64,000 nt of DNA from Marinicauda algicola (GTDB lineage Bacteria; Pseudomonadota; Alphaproteobacteria; Caulobacterales; Maricaulaceae). The first letter of the stretch is position 1. Each line of letters opens with the position of its first letter. This document shows, in pieces, positions 7,331 to 16,817 of the stretch. The notes under the pieces were generated by a model. It searched no databases, was not told the DNA's origin, and worked only from the letters and a program-made list of their open reading frames with translations. The DNA is taken from positions 248,001-312,000 of the forward strand of contig NZ_CP071057.1 in NCBI RefSeq assembly GCF_017161425.1, written 5' to 3'. Both the position numbers and the translations under genes were made by a program.

Positions 7331-8790
7331 GCGACTGGCTCATCCTCGTCGACTACGCCGGCGATCTCGGCCAGGACGAGACCCCGCACAAGGTGCTGAA
7401 GGTCACCGACTATCTGACCAAGCCGCGCCTGTTCGCCGGGCGCCGGCCGAACATCATCAACCTGGCGCGCTCCTACGGCTATCAGAGCGAAGGCTACTAT
7501 GCTTCCCTGCTCGCCGAGGCGCGCGCGCACCGCGTGGCCCCGGCGGTGCAGAACATGGTCGAGCTGTCGAGGAAGTCGCTCTACGAGCCGGCCCTGCCCG
7601 AACTCAATGCGGCGCTCGCGCGCGACGCCGAGGCGGCCGGTGGCGTGCCCTCCACCATCATCGTCGCCTTCGGCCGGGCCGACGCCGAGGGCTTCAAGCG
7701 GTTTTCCAAGCTGCTGTTCGACTGGTTCCGCGTCCCGGTCCTGGAGGTGAAGATCGACGAGGACGGTCAGATCGAGAAGATCCGCCCGGTCTCGGTGCAT
7801 ACGCTGAAGGGCGAGCGGCGCGCCTTCTTCCTGGAGGCGATGGACGCGCACACCGCCCGAAGCTGGGCGCCGCAGAAGACCCGCGCCATCGCGCGCTGGT
7901 CGCTGGCCGTGCTGGTCGATCCCAAGGAGGAGAAGCCGCCCTCGGACGCGTCCTCCCTCAAGCGGCTCGCGAGCGTGGCGTCGCGCGAGGGCGTCGAGGT
8001 CGAGCCGATCGGTCCGAACGATCTCGCCAGCCTTGCCGAATACGACGCGCTGTTCATCCGCGCCACCACCGCGATCGACAACTTCACCTACCGGTTCGCG
8101 CGGCGTGCGGAACAGGAGGGCATGCCGGTGATCGACGACACCCAGTCGATGATCCGCTGTACCAACAAGGTCTATCTCAAGGAACTGCTGGAAAAGGCGA
8201 ACCTGCCTGCGCCGAAGACGGAAATCCTCGACGAGGACTCCGATCTGGCCGGCGTGATGGAGCGCCTCGGCAGCCCGGTCGTGCTGAAGGCTCCCGACGG
8301 CTCCTTCTCGCGCCAGGTGCACAAGGTCGCCAGGCTGGCCGAGCTGAAGGAGACGGCCAGGGCCCTGTTCAAGGACACCGCCCTCATCATCGCCCAGGAA
8401 TACATGCCCACGACCTTCGACTGGCGCGTCGGCGTGCTCGCGGGCGAGCCGCTGTTCGCGAGCCAGTACAAGATGGCCAAGGGTCACTGGCAGATCATCA
8501 AGCACGAGGGCGGCAAGATGACCGAGGGGGGCTTTTCCACCTTCGCGGTCGCCGAGGCCCCGCCCGAAGTGATCGACATCGCGGTGCGCGCCGCGCGCCT
8601 GATCGGGGACGGGCTCTACGGCATCGACATCAAGCAGAACGACGACGGCGTCTTCATCATCGAGATCAACGACAATCCCAATCTGGAGACCGATGTCGAG
8701 GGGGCGATCCTGAAGGACGAGCTGTGGAAGAAGATCATCGCCTGGTTCGCCGCCCGGCTGGAGGCGCGCATCGGCCATCTGCCGGGTTGA
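7327..8790 (+). CDS. RimK-family ATP-grasp ligase with N-terminal RLAN domain
   Basis: A 487-residue predicted carboxylate-amine ligase. Residues 1 to about 190 form the RLAN-type module that precedes RimK-like ATP-grasps in proteobacteria (ending DWFRVPVLEVKIDEDG). Residues from about 200 on contain the ATP-grasp fold, with the signatures SPVVLKAPDGSFSRQV, IAQEYMPTTFDWRVGVLAGE, GLYGIDIKQNDDGVFIIEIN and the metal-binding DNPNLETDVEG. Such enzymes join an amino acid to a carboxylate using ATP. It is co-translated with the upstream GNAT and followed 107 bp later by a CelD/FemAB-like acyltransferase. The cluster may make or attach a small peptide-like tag (inference). The substrate is not known. 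Confidence 0.9.
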   Translation: MSDWLILVDYAGDLGQDETPHKVLKVTDYLTKPRLFAGRRPNIINLARSYGYQSEGYYASLLAEARAHRVAPAVQNMVELSRKSLYEPALPELNAALARDAEAAGGVPSTIIVAFGRADAEGFKRFSKLLFDWFRVPVLEVKIDEDGQIEKIRPVSVHTLKGERRAFFLEAMDAHTARSWAPQKTRAIARWSLAVLVDPKEEKPPSDASSLKRLASVASREGVEVEPIGPNDLASLAEYDALFIRATTAIDNFTYRFARRAEQEGMPVIDDTQSMIRCTNKVYLKELLEKANLPAPKTEILDEDSDLAGVMERLGSPVVLKAPDGSFSRQVHKVARLAELKETARALFKDTALIIAQEYMPTTFDWRVGVLAGEPLFASQYKMAKGHWQIIKHEGGKMTEGGFSTFAVAEAPPEVIDIAVRAARLIGDGLYGIDIKQNDDGVFIIEINDNPNLETDVEGAILKDELWKKIIAWFAARLEARIGHLPG

Positions 8791-8897
8791 GGGCCGGCTG
8801 GCGCGGAACTTGCGCCGCGTCCCGCATGAAGCCGTGACGCCAGCGTGCGCGTGCCATCGCGCGACGCCGGCGCCAGCGCGAAGCGGGATCTCGCACC

Positions 8898-9959
8898 ATG
8901 GACGTCGAACGCAAAGCCTTCGCTTCCCTGACGCTCGCCGAGCGGGCCGCCTGGCGCGACATCCAGCGCTCCAATCCGGCGCTGGGCAGCCCGTATTTCC
9001 GCCTGGAGGACGCCGAGGCGCTGGCGCGCGTGCGCCGCGAGGCGGAGGTGCTCGTCGCGCGCCGGGACGGGGAGATCGCCGGCTTCCTCGCGATCCAGTC
9101 GGGCGGGTTCAGCGCCCGTCCGCTGGGAGGCGACCTGTCCGATCTGCACGGCGTCGTCGCGCGGCCCGGGAGCGGGCTCTGCTTCGAGCCGCTCGCGCGT
9201 GCCGGAGGGCTCGCCCTGTTCTCCTTCTCCGGCGTGCCGCAGGGCGAGGGCGTGCTGTCGCGCGAGGCGGCGTGTCTGGAGACCTTCCACCAGATCGACC
9301 TGTCCGCGGGCGCCGGGGCCTGGCACGGCGCGGTGCGCAAGAAGAGCTCGAGCCTCAAGCGGCTGAACGCCAAGCGCAACAAGCTTGCGCGCGCCTTCGG
9401 AGAGATCGAGATCGCGCTCGACAGCGTCTGCGAGGCGTCCTTCGACCAGCTCTGGGCCTGGAAGAGCCGGCAATACCGCGAGAGCGGTCATCGCGATCTC
9501 GCGCGCGAAGTCTGGTTCCGCGACCTGATGGAGGACTTCTTCTCGCGCCGGGACCGCGAGTTCCGCGGCGTGCTGTCGACGCTCTCCTGCGGGGGGCGTC
9601 CGATCGCGGCGCATTTCGGCATCATGGCCGATGGCGTGCTGCACTACTGGTTTCCCGCCTACGACCCGCTCGCCCACCGCTTCAGCCCGGGCCTCCTGCT
9701 GCTGGAAACCGTCGCGCTGCGTCACCGCGAACTCGGCATCGGCCGGATCGATCTCGGGCCGGGCGATTTCCGCTACAAGCTCGAATTCGCCAATGCCGGC
9801 ATGCAGATCGGATCGGGGTTGGCCGGAGCCGGGCCGGTCCGAAGCGCAGTTCGCCGGCTCGCCGCCCTCGAACGCCGGCTCGCGGCGGCGCCCTTGGGGG
9901 CACTCGCCAGCGTCCCGCGCCGCGCAGTCCTCAAGCTGGACCGGATGATGGCTGCATGA
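8898..9959 (+). CDS. CelD/BcsL-type GNAT (FemAB-like) acyltransferase
   Basis: A 353-residue protein with two degenerate GNAT halves. The C-terminal half shows the Acetyltransf_6-type core: SLKRLNAKRNKLAR, the central FDQLWAWKSRQYRESG, then HFGIMADGVLHYWFPAYDP and GIGRIDLGPGDFRYKLEFA. The YKxxF-type end is typical of the family first seen in cellulose-biosynthesis-linked CelD. These enzymes act on polysaccharide or peptide amines or hydroxyls, or transfer aminoacyl groups. It follows the RLAN-ATP-grasp gene on the same strand, so the three genes may work in one pathway (inference). No signal peptide is seen. Confidence 0.82.
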   Translation: MDVERKAFASLTLAERAAWRDIQRSNPALGSPYFRLEDAEALARVRREAEVLVARRDGEIAGFLAIQSGGFSARPLGGDLSDLHGVVARPGSGLCFEPLARAGGLALFSFSGVPQGEGVLSREAACLETFHQIDLSAGAGAWHGAVRKKSSSLKRLNAKRNKLARAFGEIEIALDSVCEASFDQLWAWKSRQYRESGHRDLAREVWFRDLMEDFFSRRDREFRGVLSTLSCGGRPIAAHFGIMADGVLHYWFPAYDPLAHRFSPGLLLLETVALRHRELGIGRIDLGPGDFRYKLEFANAGMQIGSGLAGAGPVRSAVRRLAALERRLAAAPLGALASVPRRAVLKLDRMMAA

Positions 9960-10107
9960 GGCCTGGCCGGCCGTGGCTTGAGAGCCCGAGCCAAGCGTTG
10001 GCTGAAGCCCGCCGTCGCCGAGGCCCCGGCGACACAGCCCTTGTTTGGAAAGCCCACCCGCAGCGTCAGCGAGGACCGGCCGGGCGGAGCGAGGGCGGAC
10101 AGCAAGA

Positions 10108-10183
<76 letters not shown>

Positions 10184-10285
10184 GCCGCGAACCCGTACCC
10201 GGTTGGGATCGAGGGCCGAAGCGAGCCGGGGTGATACCCCAGACCCGCTTCGACTCCAAGACGTTCGTCAGGTGCCGGCAGAGCC

Positions 10286-10726
10286 CTAGGCCGGCGCCGC
10301 CGCGGCCGCGGAGGCCTCCTTGCGCCAGAGCAGGACCGCGCTGGCGACGAGAATCGAGATCAGCAGGTGGGCGCCGTCCATGACGAGCAGACCGAGCGGA
10401 TAGCCGATCCCGTAGACCCAGCCATACATCAGCGTGGGAAAGGCAAAGCCGAGCCAGGCGACGAAGCCGACCGTGAGATGACCCATCAGGTCGGACTTGC
10501 CGGTCAGCTTGAACAGCTTGGCTAGGCCCAGCACCATCAGGATCGGCATGACGATCCCGAGATACATCTTCCAGGCCGGTGCGCCTTCGGCATCGGCCTG
10601 CGTTATTCCCGCCATCTCCATCCACATCTCGGTGAACAGGACGCCGTACATGATGAAGCCGACCGCGTAGGCCAGGATGACCGCAGCGATCACTGCGAGA
10701 AGATCGTGTCCAAAAATGCGTGGCAT
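10286..10726 (-). CDS. DUF1761-type small membrane protein
   Basis: About 146 residues with four hydrophobic helices: [19 protein letters not shown] near the N-terminus, [39 protein letters not shown] and [13 protein letters not shown]. The helix pattern and length match DUF1761 inner-membrane proteins of unknown function. The ATG at 10726 has GGAGG eight bases upstream. It is divergent from metG across 105 bp; the gap contains an AT-rich run (TAATTATATT) that could serve as a promoter element for metG. Confidence 0.78.
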   Translation of the reverse strand: MPRIFGHDLLAVIAAVILAYAVGFIMYGVLFTEMWMEMAGITQADAEGAPAWKMYLGIVMPILMVLGLAKLFKLTGKSDLMGHLTVGFVAWLGFAFPTLMYGWVYGIGYPLGLLVMDGAHLLISILVASAVLLWRKEASAAAAAPA

Positions 10727-10831
10727 GGTGTTTTCCTCCCCGTCCGGGGCGGCTATGTGTCCGCCTTCCGGAGCCTGCAGGCGCGGTGTGCGCCGACTCA
10801 TAATTATATTCCAAGGACGGACATTCCGAAA

Positions 10832-12544
10832 ATGGCCCGCATTCTCGTCACCAGCGCCCTGCCTTACATCAACGGCGTCAAGCACCTGGGCAATCTGGCC
10901 GGGTCGATGCTGCCGGCCGACGTCTATGCCCGGTTCGAGAGGATGCGCGGCCACGAGGTCCTGGCGATCTGCGCCACCGACGAGCACGGCACGCCGGCCG
11001 AGCTTGCCGCCGCCGCCGCCGGCCAGGACGTGAAGACCTATTGCGACGAGCAGCACGAGATCCAGAAGGACATCGGCGAGCGCTTCGGCCTTTCCTGGGA
11101 CTATTTCGGCCGCACCTCGAGCCCGCAGAACGCCGAGCTCACCCAGCACTTCGCTGAGGTGCTGGAGGAGAAGGGCCTGATCGAGGAGGTCGTGGAAAAG
11201 CAGATCTACTCGATCGACGACGCCCGTTTCCTGCCCGACCGCTACGTCCAGGGCACCTGTCCGAACTGCGGCTACGAGAAGGCGCGCGGCGACCAGTGCG
11301 ACTCCTGCGGCCGGTTGCTCGATCCCACCGACCTCATCGACCCCTATTCGGCGGTGTCGGGCTCGAGGAATCTCGAGGTGCGCGACACGCGCCATCTGCG
11401 CCTGCTGCAGACGAAGATGGAAGACCGGCTGCGCGCCTGGGTCGATGCGGCCTCCGGCTGGCCGAGCCTTGCCAAATCCATCGCCTACAAGTGGCTCGAC
11501 GAGGGGCTGAGGGACCGCACCATCACGCGTGACCTGTCCTGGGGTGTGCCGGTGGTGAAGAACGGCAAGCCGCGCGAGGGCTTCGAGGACAAGGTGTTCT
11601 ACGTCTGGTTCGATGCGCCCATCGGCTATATCGGCGCGACGGTGGAATGGGCCGATCTCACCGGCGGGGACTGGCAGCGCTGGTGGCGGACCGATCAGGG
11701 GGCGGACGACGTCACCTATGTCCAGTTCATGGGCAAGGACAATGTCGCCTTCCACACCGTGTCCTTCCCGGCCACGATCCTGGGATCGGACGAGCCCTGG
11801 AAGACGGTCGACCGGCTCAAGGCCTTCAACTGGCTCACCTGGTATGGCGGCAAGTTCTCCACCAGCGAGAAGCGCGGCGTCTTCATGGACCAGGCGATCG
11901 CGCTCCTGCCGGCCGATTACTGGCGCTGGTATCTCACCGCCGGGGCGCCGGAGGGCGCGGACGCGCAGTTCACCTGGGAGCATTTCCAGGGCGTGGTCAA
12001 CAAGGACCTCGCCGACGTGCTCGGCAATTTCGTCAACCGCATCCTGCGCTTCGGGGCCTCGCGCTTCGAGGGTGAAATCCCCGCCGGCGGCACGCCGGGC
12101 GAGGCGGAACGCTGGCTCTATGCCGAGGTCGATCAGCGCCTGGAGGCGATCGCGAAGCATTACGAGGCGATGGAGTTCCGGAAGGCGGCCGCCGAGACCC
12201 GCGCCCTGTGGGCCGCGGGCAACGAATATCTGACCCGGGCCGAGCCCTGGACGCATTTCAAGACCGATCGCGAGCGCGCGGCGCTGGGCGTGCGTACCGG
12301 CGTCAACCTGTGCCGCCTGTTCGCATTGATCGCCCACCCCGTCATCCCGTTCACGGCGGACAAGATCATGAACGCGCTCGGTCTGTCCCACGAGGGCTAT
12401 GACTGGCCGCGCGCCAGCGCTGAGGAGATCCTCACCGCCCTGCCGCCCGGCCGTCCCTTCAGCCCGCCCGAGGTGCTGTTTGCCAAGATCGAGGACGAGC
12501 AGGTCGCCGAATGGAGGGAGAGGTTCGGCGGCGCGGTGGATTGA
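10832..12544 (+). CDS. metG: methionine--tRNA ligase
   Basis: Cytoplasmic class-I synthetase of 570 residues that charges tRNA-Met. The HIGH-type motif is seen in [11 protein letters not shown] at the N-terminus, one zinc knuckle in [18 protein letters not shown] around residues 143-160, and the KMSKS-type loop as KFSTSEKRG near residue 340. The C-terminal anticodon-binding helical domain is complete. The protein lacks the C-terminal EMAP-like tRNA-binding domain of the E. coli enzyme, as is usual in alphaproteobacteria. The start ATG 10832 follows AAGGA with a suitable spacer. Confidence 0.97.
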   Translation: MARILVTSALPYINGVKHLGNLAGSMLPADVYARFERMRGHEVLAICATDEHGTPAELAAAAAGQDVKTYCDEQHEIQKDIGERFGLSWDYFGRTSSPQNAELTQHFAEVLEEKGLIEEVVEKQIYSIDDARFLPDRYVQGTCPNCGYEKARGDQCDSCGRLLDPTDLIDPYSAVSGSRNLEVRDTRHLRLLQTKMEDRLRAWVDAASGWPSLAKSIAYKWLDEGLRDRTITRDLSWGVPVVKNGKPREGFEDKVFYVWFDAPIGYIGATVEWADLTGGDWQRWWRTDQGADDVTYVQFMGKDNVAFHTVSFPATILGSDEPWKTVDRLKAFNWLTWYGGKFSTSEKRGVFMDQAIALLPADYWRWYLTAGAPEGADAQFTWEHFQGVVNKDLADVLGNFVNRILRFGASRFEGEIPAGGTPGEAERWLYAEVDQRLEAIAKHYEAMEFRKAAAETRALWAAGNEYLTRAEPWTHFKTDRERAALGVRTGVNLCRLFALIAHPVIPFTADKIMNALGLSHEGYDWPRASAEEILTALPPGRPFSPPEVLFAKIEDEQVAEWRERFGGAVD

Positions 12545-12568
12545 TCGCACGATTAGCCCTTCCTAAAC

Positions 12569-12612
12569 CCTGTCCGGACAGGGTGGCCGGATGACGCTCG
12601 ACTGTCCGGACA
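12569..12612. promoter_or_regulatory. twin TGTCCGGACA palindromes, putative operator
   Basis: Two perfect copies of the 10-bp palindrome TGTCCGGACA lie at 12571-12580 and 12603-12612, 32 bp apart (about three helical turns). The first extends to the 14-bp palindrome CCTGTCCGGACAGG. They sit between the metG stop and the start of the next gene, and the second copy ends four bases before that gene's ATG. Spacing on the same helix face suggests binding of two repressor dimers; the regulator is unknown. Confidence 0.5.
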
Positions 12613-12620
12613 AATCATGA
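12591..12620 (+). CDS. 9-codon mini-ORF MTLDCPDKS, possible leader peptide
   Basis: A tiny frame ATG-to-TGA reads MTLDCPDKS. It begins eight bases after an AGGG and its TGA overlaps the ATG of the next gene in an ATGA arrangement. The downstream gene has no room for its own ribosome site because a palindrome fills that space. Translation of the gene may therefore depend on coupling to this mini-ORF. That it is translated is inference only. Confidence 0.35.
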   Translation: MTLDCPDKS

Positions 12621-13123
12621 GCGAAGCAGGCGACATCCTGGGCGAGGGGCGGCTGGCGCGCGAGGCGCTTGCCCGCGCCAATATCCATCCCGAAACCGGG
12701 CTCGCGACCGACTACCTCAACCATTTCAACGAGGTGGTCATGCTCATGGACATGCTCTCCGACATGCCCGAATGCGCCGAGGACATGCTCGCCTGGGAGC
12801 CCTGCGGCTATGTCGAGCATTTCCGGCGTTCGAGCTTCGCCGCCCGGGACCTCGCCATCGCCGCCTATGGCGCCGCGCCGAAGGCGGTGCGGGCCCATCT
12901 GGAGACCATCGTGCTGCAGATCGACGCCGAGGTCGCACGGGCCCAGAGCCTATTGCGCGCCGGCGCCTCGCGTGCCGTCCTCGCCGAGATCGCGCGGCTC
13001 GCCGACGAGGACATCCGCCCGCTGATCAGCGCCGCCTCCGGCGCGATCCACGGCCGTATCGACGGCGCCGAACCGGAGGAGGGGGCCTCCGCCCAGGCAG
13101 ATATCGACGCGCTGTTCGGTTAG
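12617..13123 (+). CDS. conserved protein of unknown function
   Basis: A 168-residue, mainly helical acidic protein without signal peptide or membrane segments. Notable phrases are ATDYLNHFNEVVMLMDMLSDMP, EDMLAWEPCGYVEHFRRSSF and a C-terminal DIDALFG end resembling docking tails of small regulatory proteins (compare tails with Q-x-D-I-D-x-L-F). The core looks like a four-helix bundle with conserved acidic positions. It stands directly behind the twin palindromes and mini-ORF, so its expression is probably controlled. I recognise it only as a conserved alphaproteobacterial type; a function is not assigned. Confidence 0.72.
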   Translation: MSEAGDILGEGRLAREALARANIHPETGLATDYLNHFNEVVMLMDMLSDMPECAEDMLAWEPCGYVEHFRRSSFAARDLAIAAYGAAPKAVRAHLETIVLQIDAEVARAQSLLRAGASRAVLAEIARLADEDIRPLISAASGAIHGRIDGAEPEEGASAQADIDALFG

Positions 13124-13197
13124 CGCGGCGCTCGCGCCATTGACCTTCCTCTCCCCGCGCGCTGCAATGCGCGCCATCGAAACCCGGGGAGAAACCG

Positions 13198-14538
13198 ATG
13201 CGCCGTCTTGCCCTTGCCGCCGTTTCCGCACTCGCCCTCGCCGCGCCGGGTCTTGCCCAGGAAGGCGAGCTGCGAAGCGCGATCGAGGCCGACTACGCGG
13301 CCCATCTCGAAGGCCTGTACCGGCACTTCCACGCCAATCCGGAACTCTCCTTCGTGGAGGGCGAGACCGCGGCGCGCCTCGCCGCCGAGCTGCGCGAGGC
13401 CGGGTTCGAGGTGACCGAGGGCGTTGGCGAGACCGGCCTGGTCGCGGTGATGGAGAACGGGGAGGGGCCCACCGTCCTGCTGCGCGCCGACATGGACGCG
13501 CTGCCGATGGAGGAGGATACGGGCCTGGAATTCGCCTCCACCGTCACGCAGGAGGACCGCTCGGGCAATGTCTTTCCCGTGATGCACGCCTGCGCGCACG
13601 ACACGCACATGACCGCGCTCGTCGGCGCGGCACGCTGGTTCTCCAACAATCGCGACGCCTGGTCGGGCAAGCTGATCCTGATCGGACAGCCGGCCGAGGA
13701 GATCGGGCTCGGCGCCTACGCCATGCTCAATGACGGACTCTATCAGCGATTCGGCACACCCGACGCGGTGGTGAGCTTCCACACCTGGGGCTATATCCCG
13801 GCCGGCCAGATCCGCTATGCGCCGGAATACGCCATGGCCAATGTCGACACGGTCGACATCCATGTGCGCGGCATCGGCGCGCACGGGGCGAGCCCGCAGA
13901 ACGGCATCGACCCGATCGTGCTGGCGAGCCAGATCGTCACGAACCTGCAGACCCTCGTCAGCCGCGAGATCTCGCCCTTCGACACCGGCGTGGTCACGGT
14001 GGGCGCCTTCAACGCGGGCACCAAGCACAACATCATCCCCGACAGCGCACATCTGCAGCTCACCGTGAGGAGCTACGAGCCGGCGGTGCGCCAGACCCTG
14101 CTCGACGGCATTCAGCGCATCGCGCGCGCCCAGGCGCTTGCGGCGGGCCTTCCCGAGGAGCTGATGCCGGTCGTCGAGATCGACGAGATCTACACCCCGG
14201 CCCTGTACAATGACCCCGATCTGTCACAACAGGCCGGCCAGGTGCTGCGCGCGCGCTTCGGCGATGCGGTCCAGACCGCCCAGGCCGTCACCGGCGGGGA
14301 GGATTTTTCCCGCTACGGCATGACCGAGGAGGACGTGCCGATCTTCATGTTCTGGGTGGGCGGCCAGCCGCACGACGTCTGGGACGAATATACCGCGCGC
14401 GGCGAGACCCCGCCGGCCAACCACTCGCCCTTCTTCTATCCCGATGCCGAGGCCTCGATCACCATGGCCACCGAGGGCCTGACCGCCATCGCGCTCGACA
14501 TCCTGGATAACGGCGTGGCGACCGGGGCGACCGAATGA
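13198..14538 (+). CDS. exported M20-family amidohydrolase (IAA-amino-acid-hydrolase/carboxypeptidase-like)
   Basis: A 446-residue periplasmic metallohydrolase of the M20D type, cleaving N-acyl amino acids or related amides. It has a signal peptide (residues 1 to about 21, ending GLAQ). The metal-binding set is seen in LLRADMDALPMEE, HACAHDTHMTALVGAARW and PAEEIG, and a C-terminal ligand in the region VTGGEDFSRYG. The dimerisation lid domain lies between (HGASPQNGIDPIV). GGGGAGA precedes the ATG. The stop overlaps the next gene by ATGA, coupling it to a RidA protein. This pairing fits amide or imine product clearance (inference). Confidence 0.92.
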   Translation: MRRLALAAVSALALAAPGLAQEGELRSAIEADYAAHLEGLYRHFHANPELSFVEGETAARLAAELREAGFEVTEGVGETGLVAVMENGEGPTVLLRADMDALPMEEDTGLEFASTVTQEDRSGNVFPVMHACAHDTHMTALVGAARWFSNNRDAWSGKLILIGQPAEEIGLGAYAMLNDGLYQRFGTPDAVVSFHTWGYIPAGQIRYAPEYAMANVDTVDIHVRGIGAHGASPQNGIDPIVLASQIVTNLQTLVSREISPFDTGVVTVGAFNAGTKHNIIPDSAHLQLTVRSYEPAVRQTLLDGIQRIARAQALAAGLPEELMPVVEIDEIYTPALYNDPDLSQQAGQVLRARFGDAVQTAQAVTGGEDFSRYGMTEEDVPIFMFWVGGQPHDVWDEYTARGETPPANHSPFFYPDAEASITMATEGLTAIALDILDNGVATGATE

Positions 14539-14960
14539 GGACCGAGGCCGACGGCGCGGTCCTGCGCATCACGTCCGGCGCCCCCTGGGAAGACAAGGTC
14601 GGCTACCGGCGCGCGGTGGTGCACGGAGGCCTTGTCTGGGTCGCAGGCACCGTCGCCGTCGGCGAGGACGGCCGGCCTTTCGCGCCGGGCGATGCGGGCG
14701 CGCAGGCCGGGCGCTGCCTCGAGATCATTGCGAGGGCACTCGAGGCGGCCGGCACCGACACCGCCCATGTCGTGCGCACCCGCATGTTCGTCACCGACAT
14801 GAGCCCGCAGGTCCAGGCCGCCGTCGGCGAGGCGCACCGGCGCGTCTTCGGGGCCCATCCCCCGGCGAGCACGATGGTGGGCGTCAGCGCGCTCGCGACG
14901 CCCGACTATCTCGTCGAGATCGAGGCCGACGCCGTGCTGCCCTCGACCGTGCGGAGCTGA
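14535..14960 (+). CDS. RidA/YjgF/UK114 family protein
   Basis: A 141-residue trimeric-type protein. RidA family members hydrolyse reactive enamine/imine intermediates to keto acids and ammonia. The fold signatures are VVHGGLVWVAGTVAVGEDG near the N-terminus, the central VVRTRMFVTDMS and the C-terminal STMVGVSALATPDYLVEIEA. The arginine in VRTRMFV is at the position that binds the substrate carboxylate in the family. Its start overlaps the stop of the amidohydrolase, so both come from one transcript. In contrast to its partner it has no signal peptide, so the two products end up in different compartments. Confidence 0.9.
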   Translation: MRTEADGAVLRITSGAPWEDKVGYRRAVVHGGLVWVAGTVAVGEDGRPFAPGDAGAQAGRCLEIIARALEAAGTDTAHVVRTRMFVTDMSPQVQAAVGEAHRRVFGAHPPASTMVGVSALATPDYLVEIEADAVLPSTVRS

Positions 14961-15036
14961 CCGCCCGGAACCCGCGCAAGCACCCGAATGTTCCTGTATC
15001 GGAGCCGCCCGGCCGGCTTCGCTGCGAGGGACATTC

Positions 15037-15642
15037 ATGGTTGCTCCGCCCGTCCCCGGCGCCATTTCGGCGCCCGCCTCCATTGCCCGCGAGTTCGACC
15101 TGCGCGAGACGGAGGAGAAGGTGCGCGTGCGGCGCCGGCGGCGGGTCCTGTCGGGGCTGGCCGACAACCTGCTCTTCATCCTCGTCTTCGCGCTCCTGGG
15201 CGCGGTGATCTTCATCCTCTACTCGCTGGAGGGCGGCCGCTTCGATCCCGAGGCGGGACGGGGCACGATGGATTTCACGCTGGAAGCGCTGACCATCGCC
15301 TGGCTGGTCCTGCTGGTCGCCTACATCGCCTATTTTGTCCTGAAGATGTTCAACATCCTCGACCGCTCCAAGTGGGTCGAGGTCGACGAGAAGGCCGTGC
15401 GTATCGGCGCCAGGCGCTTCCCGCCGGATGCCGGGCGCTTCCAGGTCGGAGGGGCGGCGCGCCCGGCCGTGCCCGAACCGGAGCCGGGACTCGGCGCCTT
15501 CCGGCTGTTCCCGGCACGCATTTACCTGTTCTATGAAGGCGGCCGGCGAATCGACACCACGTTGCGCTCGCGCGATCTCGCGGTGCTGCTGGACGTCGAG
15601 GACAGGCTGAACCGGCGCCTTGGCGCGCCACGAACCGTGTAG
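15037..15642 (+). CDS. two-helix membrane protein of unknown function
   Basis: A 201-residue protein with a basic cytoplasmic N-terminus (KVRVRRRRRV), then two membrane helices (NLLFILVFALLGAVIFILY, residues about 49-67, and LTIAWLVLLVAYIAYFVLKM, about 88-107). A soluble C-terminal region of about 90 residues follows, with a beta-rich stretch RIYLFYEGGRRIDTTLRSRD that could be PH-like. The ATG at 15037 follows GAGGGACATTC. It lies 76 bp after the RidA gene and 38 bp before a DUF819 transporter on the same strand. No family recognised. Confidence 0.7.
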   Translation: MVAPPVPGAISAPASIAREFDLRETEEKVRVRRRRRVLSGLADNLLFILVFALLGAVIFILYSLEGGRFDPEAGRGTMDFTLEALTIAWLVLLVAYIAYFVLKMFNILDRSKWVEVDEKAVRIGARRFPPDAGRFQVGGAARPAVPEPEPGLGAFRLFPARIYLFYEGGRRIDTTLRSRDLAVLLDVEDRLNRRLGAPRTV

Positions 15643-15680
15643 CGGGCGCGATCGCGACAGCGCCCCGAGGAGAGGCGCTG

Positions 15681-16817
15681 ATGGACTCCCTGATCCCCGC
15701 CGAGGCTCATCTGGCCGTCATGGCCGCCCTGTTCGCCATAGCCGGCGCGGGTTTCCTGCTGGAAAGGACGCGCATCGGCGCGCTGCTGACCGGGACGGTG
15801 TGGACGATCCTTCTGGCGATCCTGGCCTCGAACTTCAGGATCATCCCCTTCGACGCGCCGGCCTACGACTTCGTCTTCGCCTATTTCGTGCCCGTTCTGA
15901 TCCCGCTCTTCCTGATGAAGGCGGACCTGAGGCGCATCTTCTTCGAGACGACGCGGATCGCCATCGCCTTCCTGATCTGTACGGCGGCGACGGTCGCCGG
16001 TGCGCTCCTTGCCGCCCTGCTGCTCGATCTCGGGGCGCTGGAGGCGGCGATCACCGGCTCGCTCACCGCGAGCTATATCGGCGGCAGCGTCAATTTCGCG
16101 CCGCTCACCGAGCAGACCGGTCTGGCCGCGAACGAGCCCGCGCTGGTATCGGCGATCGTGGCCGCGGATCATCTGGCGAGCGCGGCCTGGCTCGGCATCC
16201 TGGCCCTGCTTCCCGGCTTTGCCTGGCTCGCCAGGCGCTTCGTGGCGCGCGACCACACCGGCGGCACGATCGCGGAGACCGGCGAGGCGAGCGAGGGCCG
16301 GGCGAGCGCGCTCAGCCTCGGGCTGACGCTGACCTTCGCGCTCGTCGTGGTGGCGGTCTCCGACTGGATCACCGCGATGATCGGGATGCCCGGCCTGCGC
16401 TACGTGATCATCACGGTCCTCGCCGTGATCCCGGCGACGCTGTTCCCGAACCAGATGGCGAAGCTGCATGGCGGGTTCGAGCTCGGTGTGGTGCTCGCCT
16501 TCGTGTTCTTCGGCGCGATCGCGGCCGGGGCGAACGTGCCCGACATGATCTCGCAGGCGCCGATGATCATGGCCTTCATCGCCCTGCTGATCGCGATTCA
16601 CGGCGCGGTGATGCTGGTCGTCGGCTCGATCGCGCGGCTCTCCCTGCCGGAGATGATCATCGCCTCGAACGCGGCCATCCTCGGTGCGACGACCGCGCCG
16701 GCGCTGGCTGCGGCCAAGGGCTGGAAGGACCTGGTCACCCCCGGCGTGCTCGCCGGCGTGCTGGGCTACGTCATCGGCACCGGAATCGCGCTCGGGGTCT
16801 ATGCGCTCCTGAGCTAG
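15681..16817 (+). CDS. DUF819 family membrane transporter-like protein
   Basis: A 378-residue protein with about ten hydrophobic helices and little soluble sequence. The helix pattern, the glycine-rich segment SYIGGSVNFAPLTEQTG (residues about 130-145) and the C-terminal ASNAAILGATTAPALAAAKGW resemble the DUF819/YjcL group, which shares the fold of CPA-type secondary transporters. The duplicated half-motifs (GGSVNF and NAAILGATTAP) support an inverted-repeat transporter architecture. GAGGAG precedes the ATG. Substrate unknown. The stop codon overlaps that of the convergent symporter in a shared CTAG at 16814-16817. Confidence 0.85.
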   Translation: MDSLIPAEAHLAVMAALFAIAGAGFLLERTRIGALLTGTVWTILLAILASNFRIIPFDAPAYDFVFAYFVPVLIPLFLMKADLRRIFFETTRIAIAFLICTAATVAGALLAALLLDLGALEAAITGSLTASYIGGSVNFAPLTEQTGLAANEPALVSAIVAADHLASAAWLGILALLPGFAWLARRFVARDHTGGTIAETGEASEGRASALSLGLTLTFALVVVAVSDWITAMIGMPGLRYVIITVLAVIPATLFPNQMAKLHGGFELGVVLAFVFFGAIAAGANVPDMISQAPMIMAFIALLIAIHGAVMLVVGSIARLSLPEMIIASNAAILGATTAPALAAAKGWKDLVTPGVLAGVLGYVIGTGIALGVYALLS

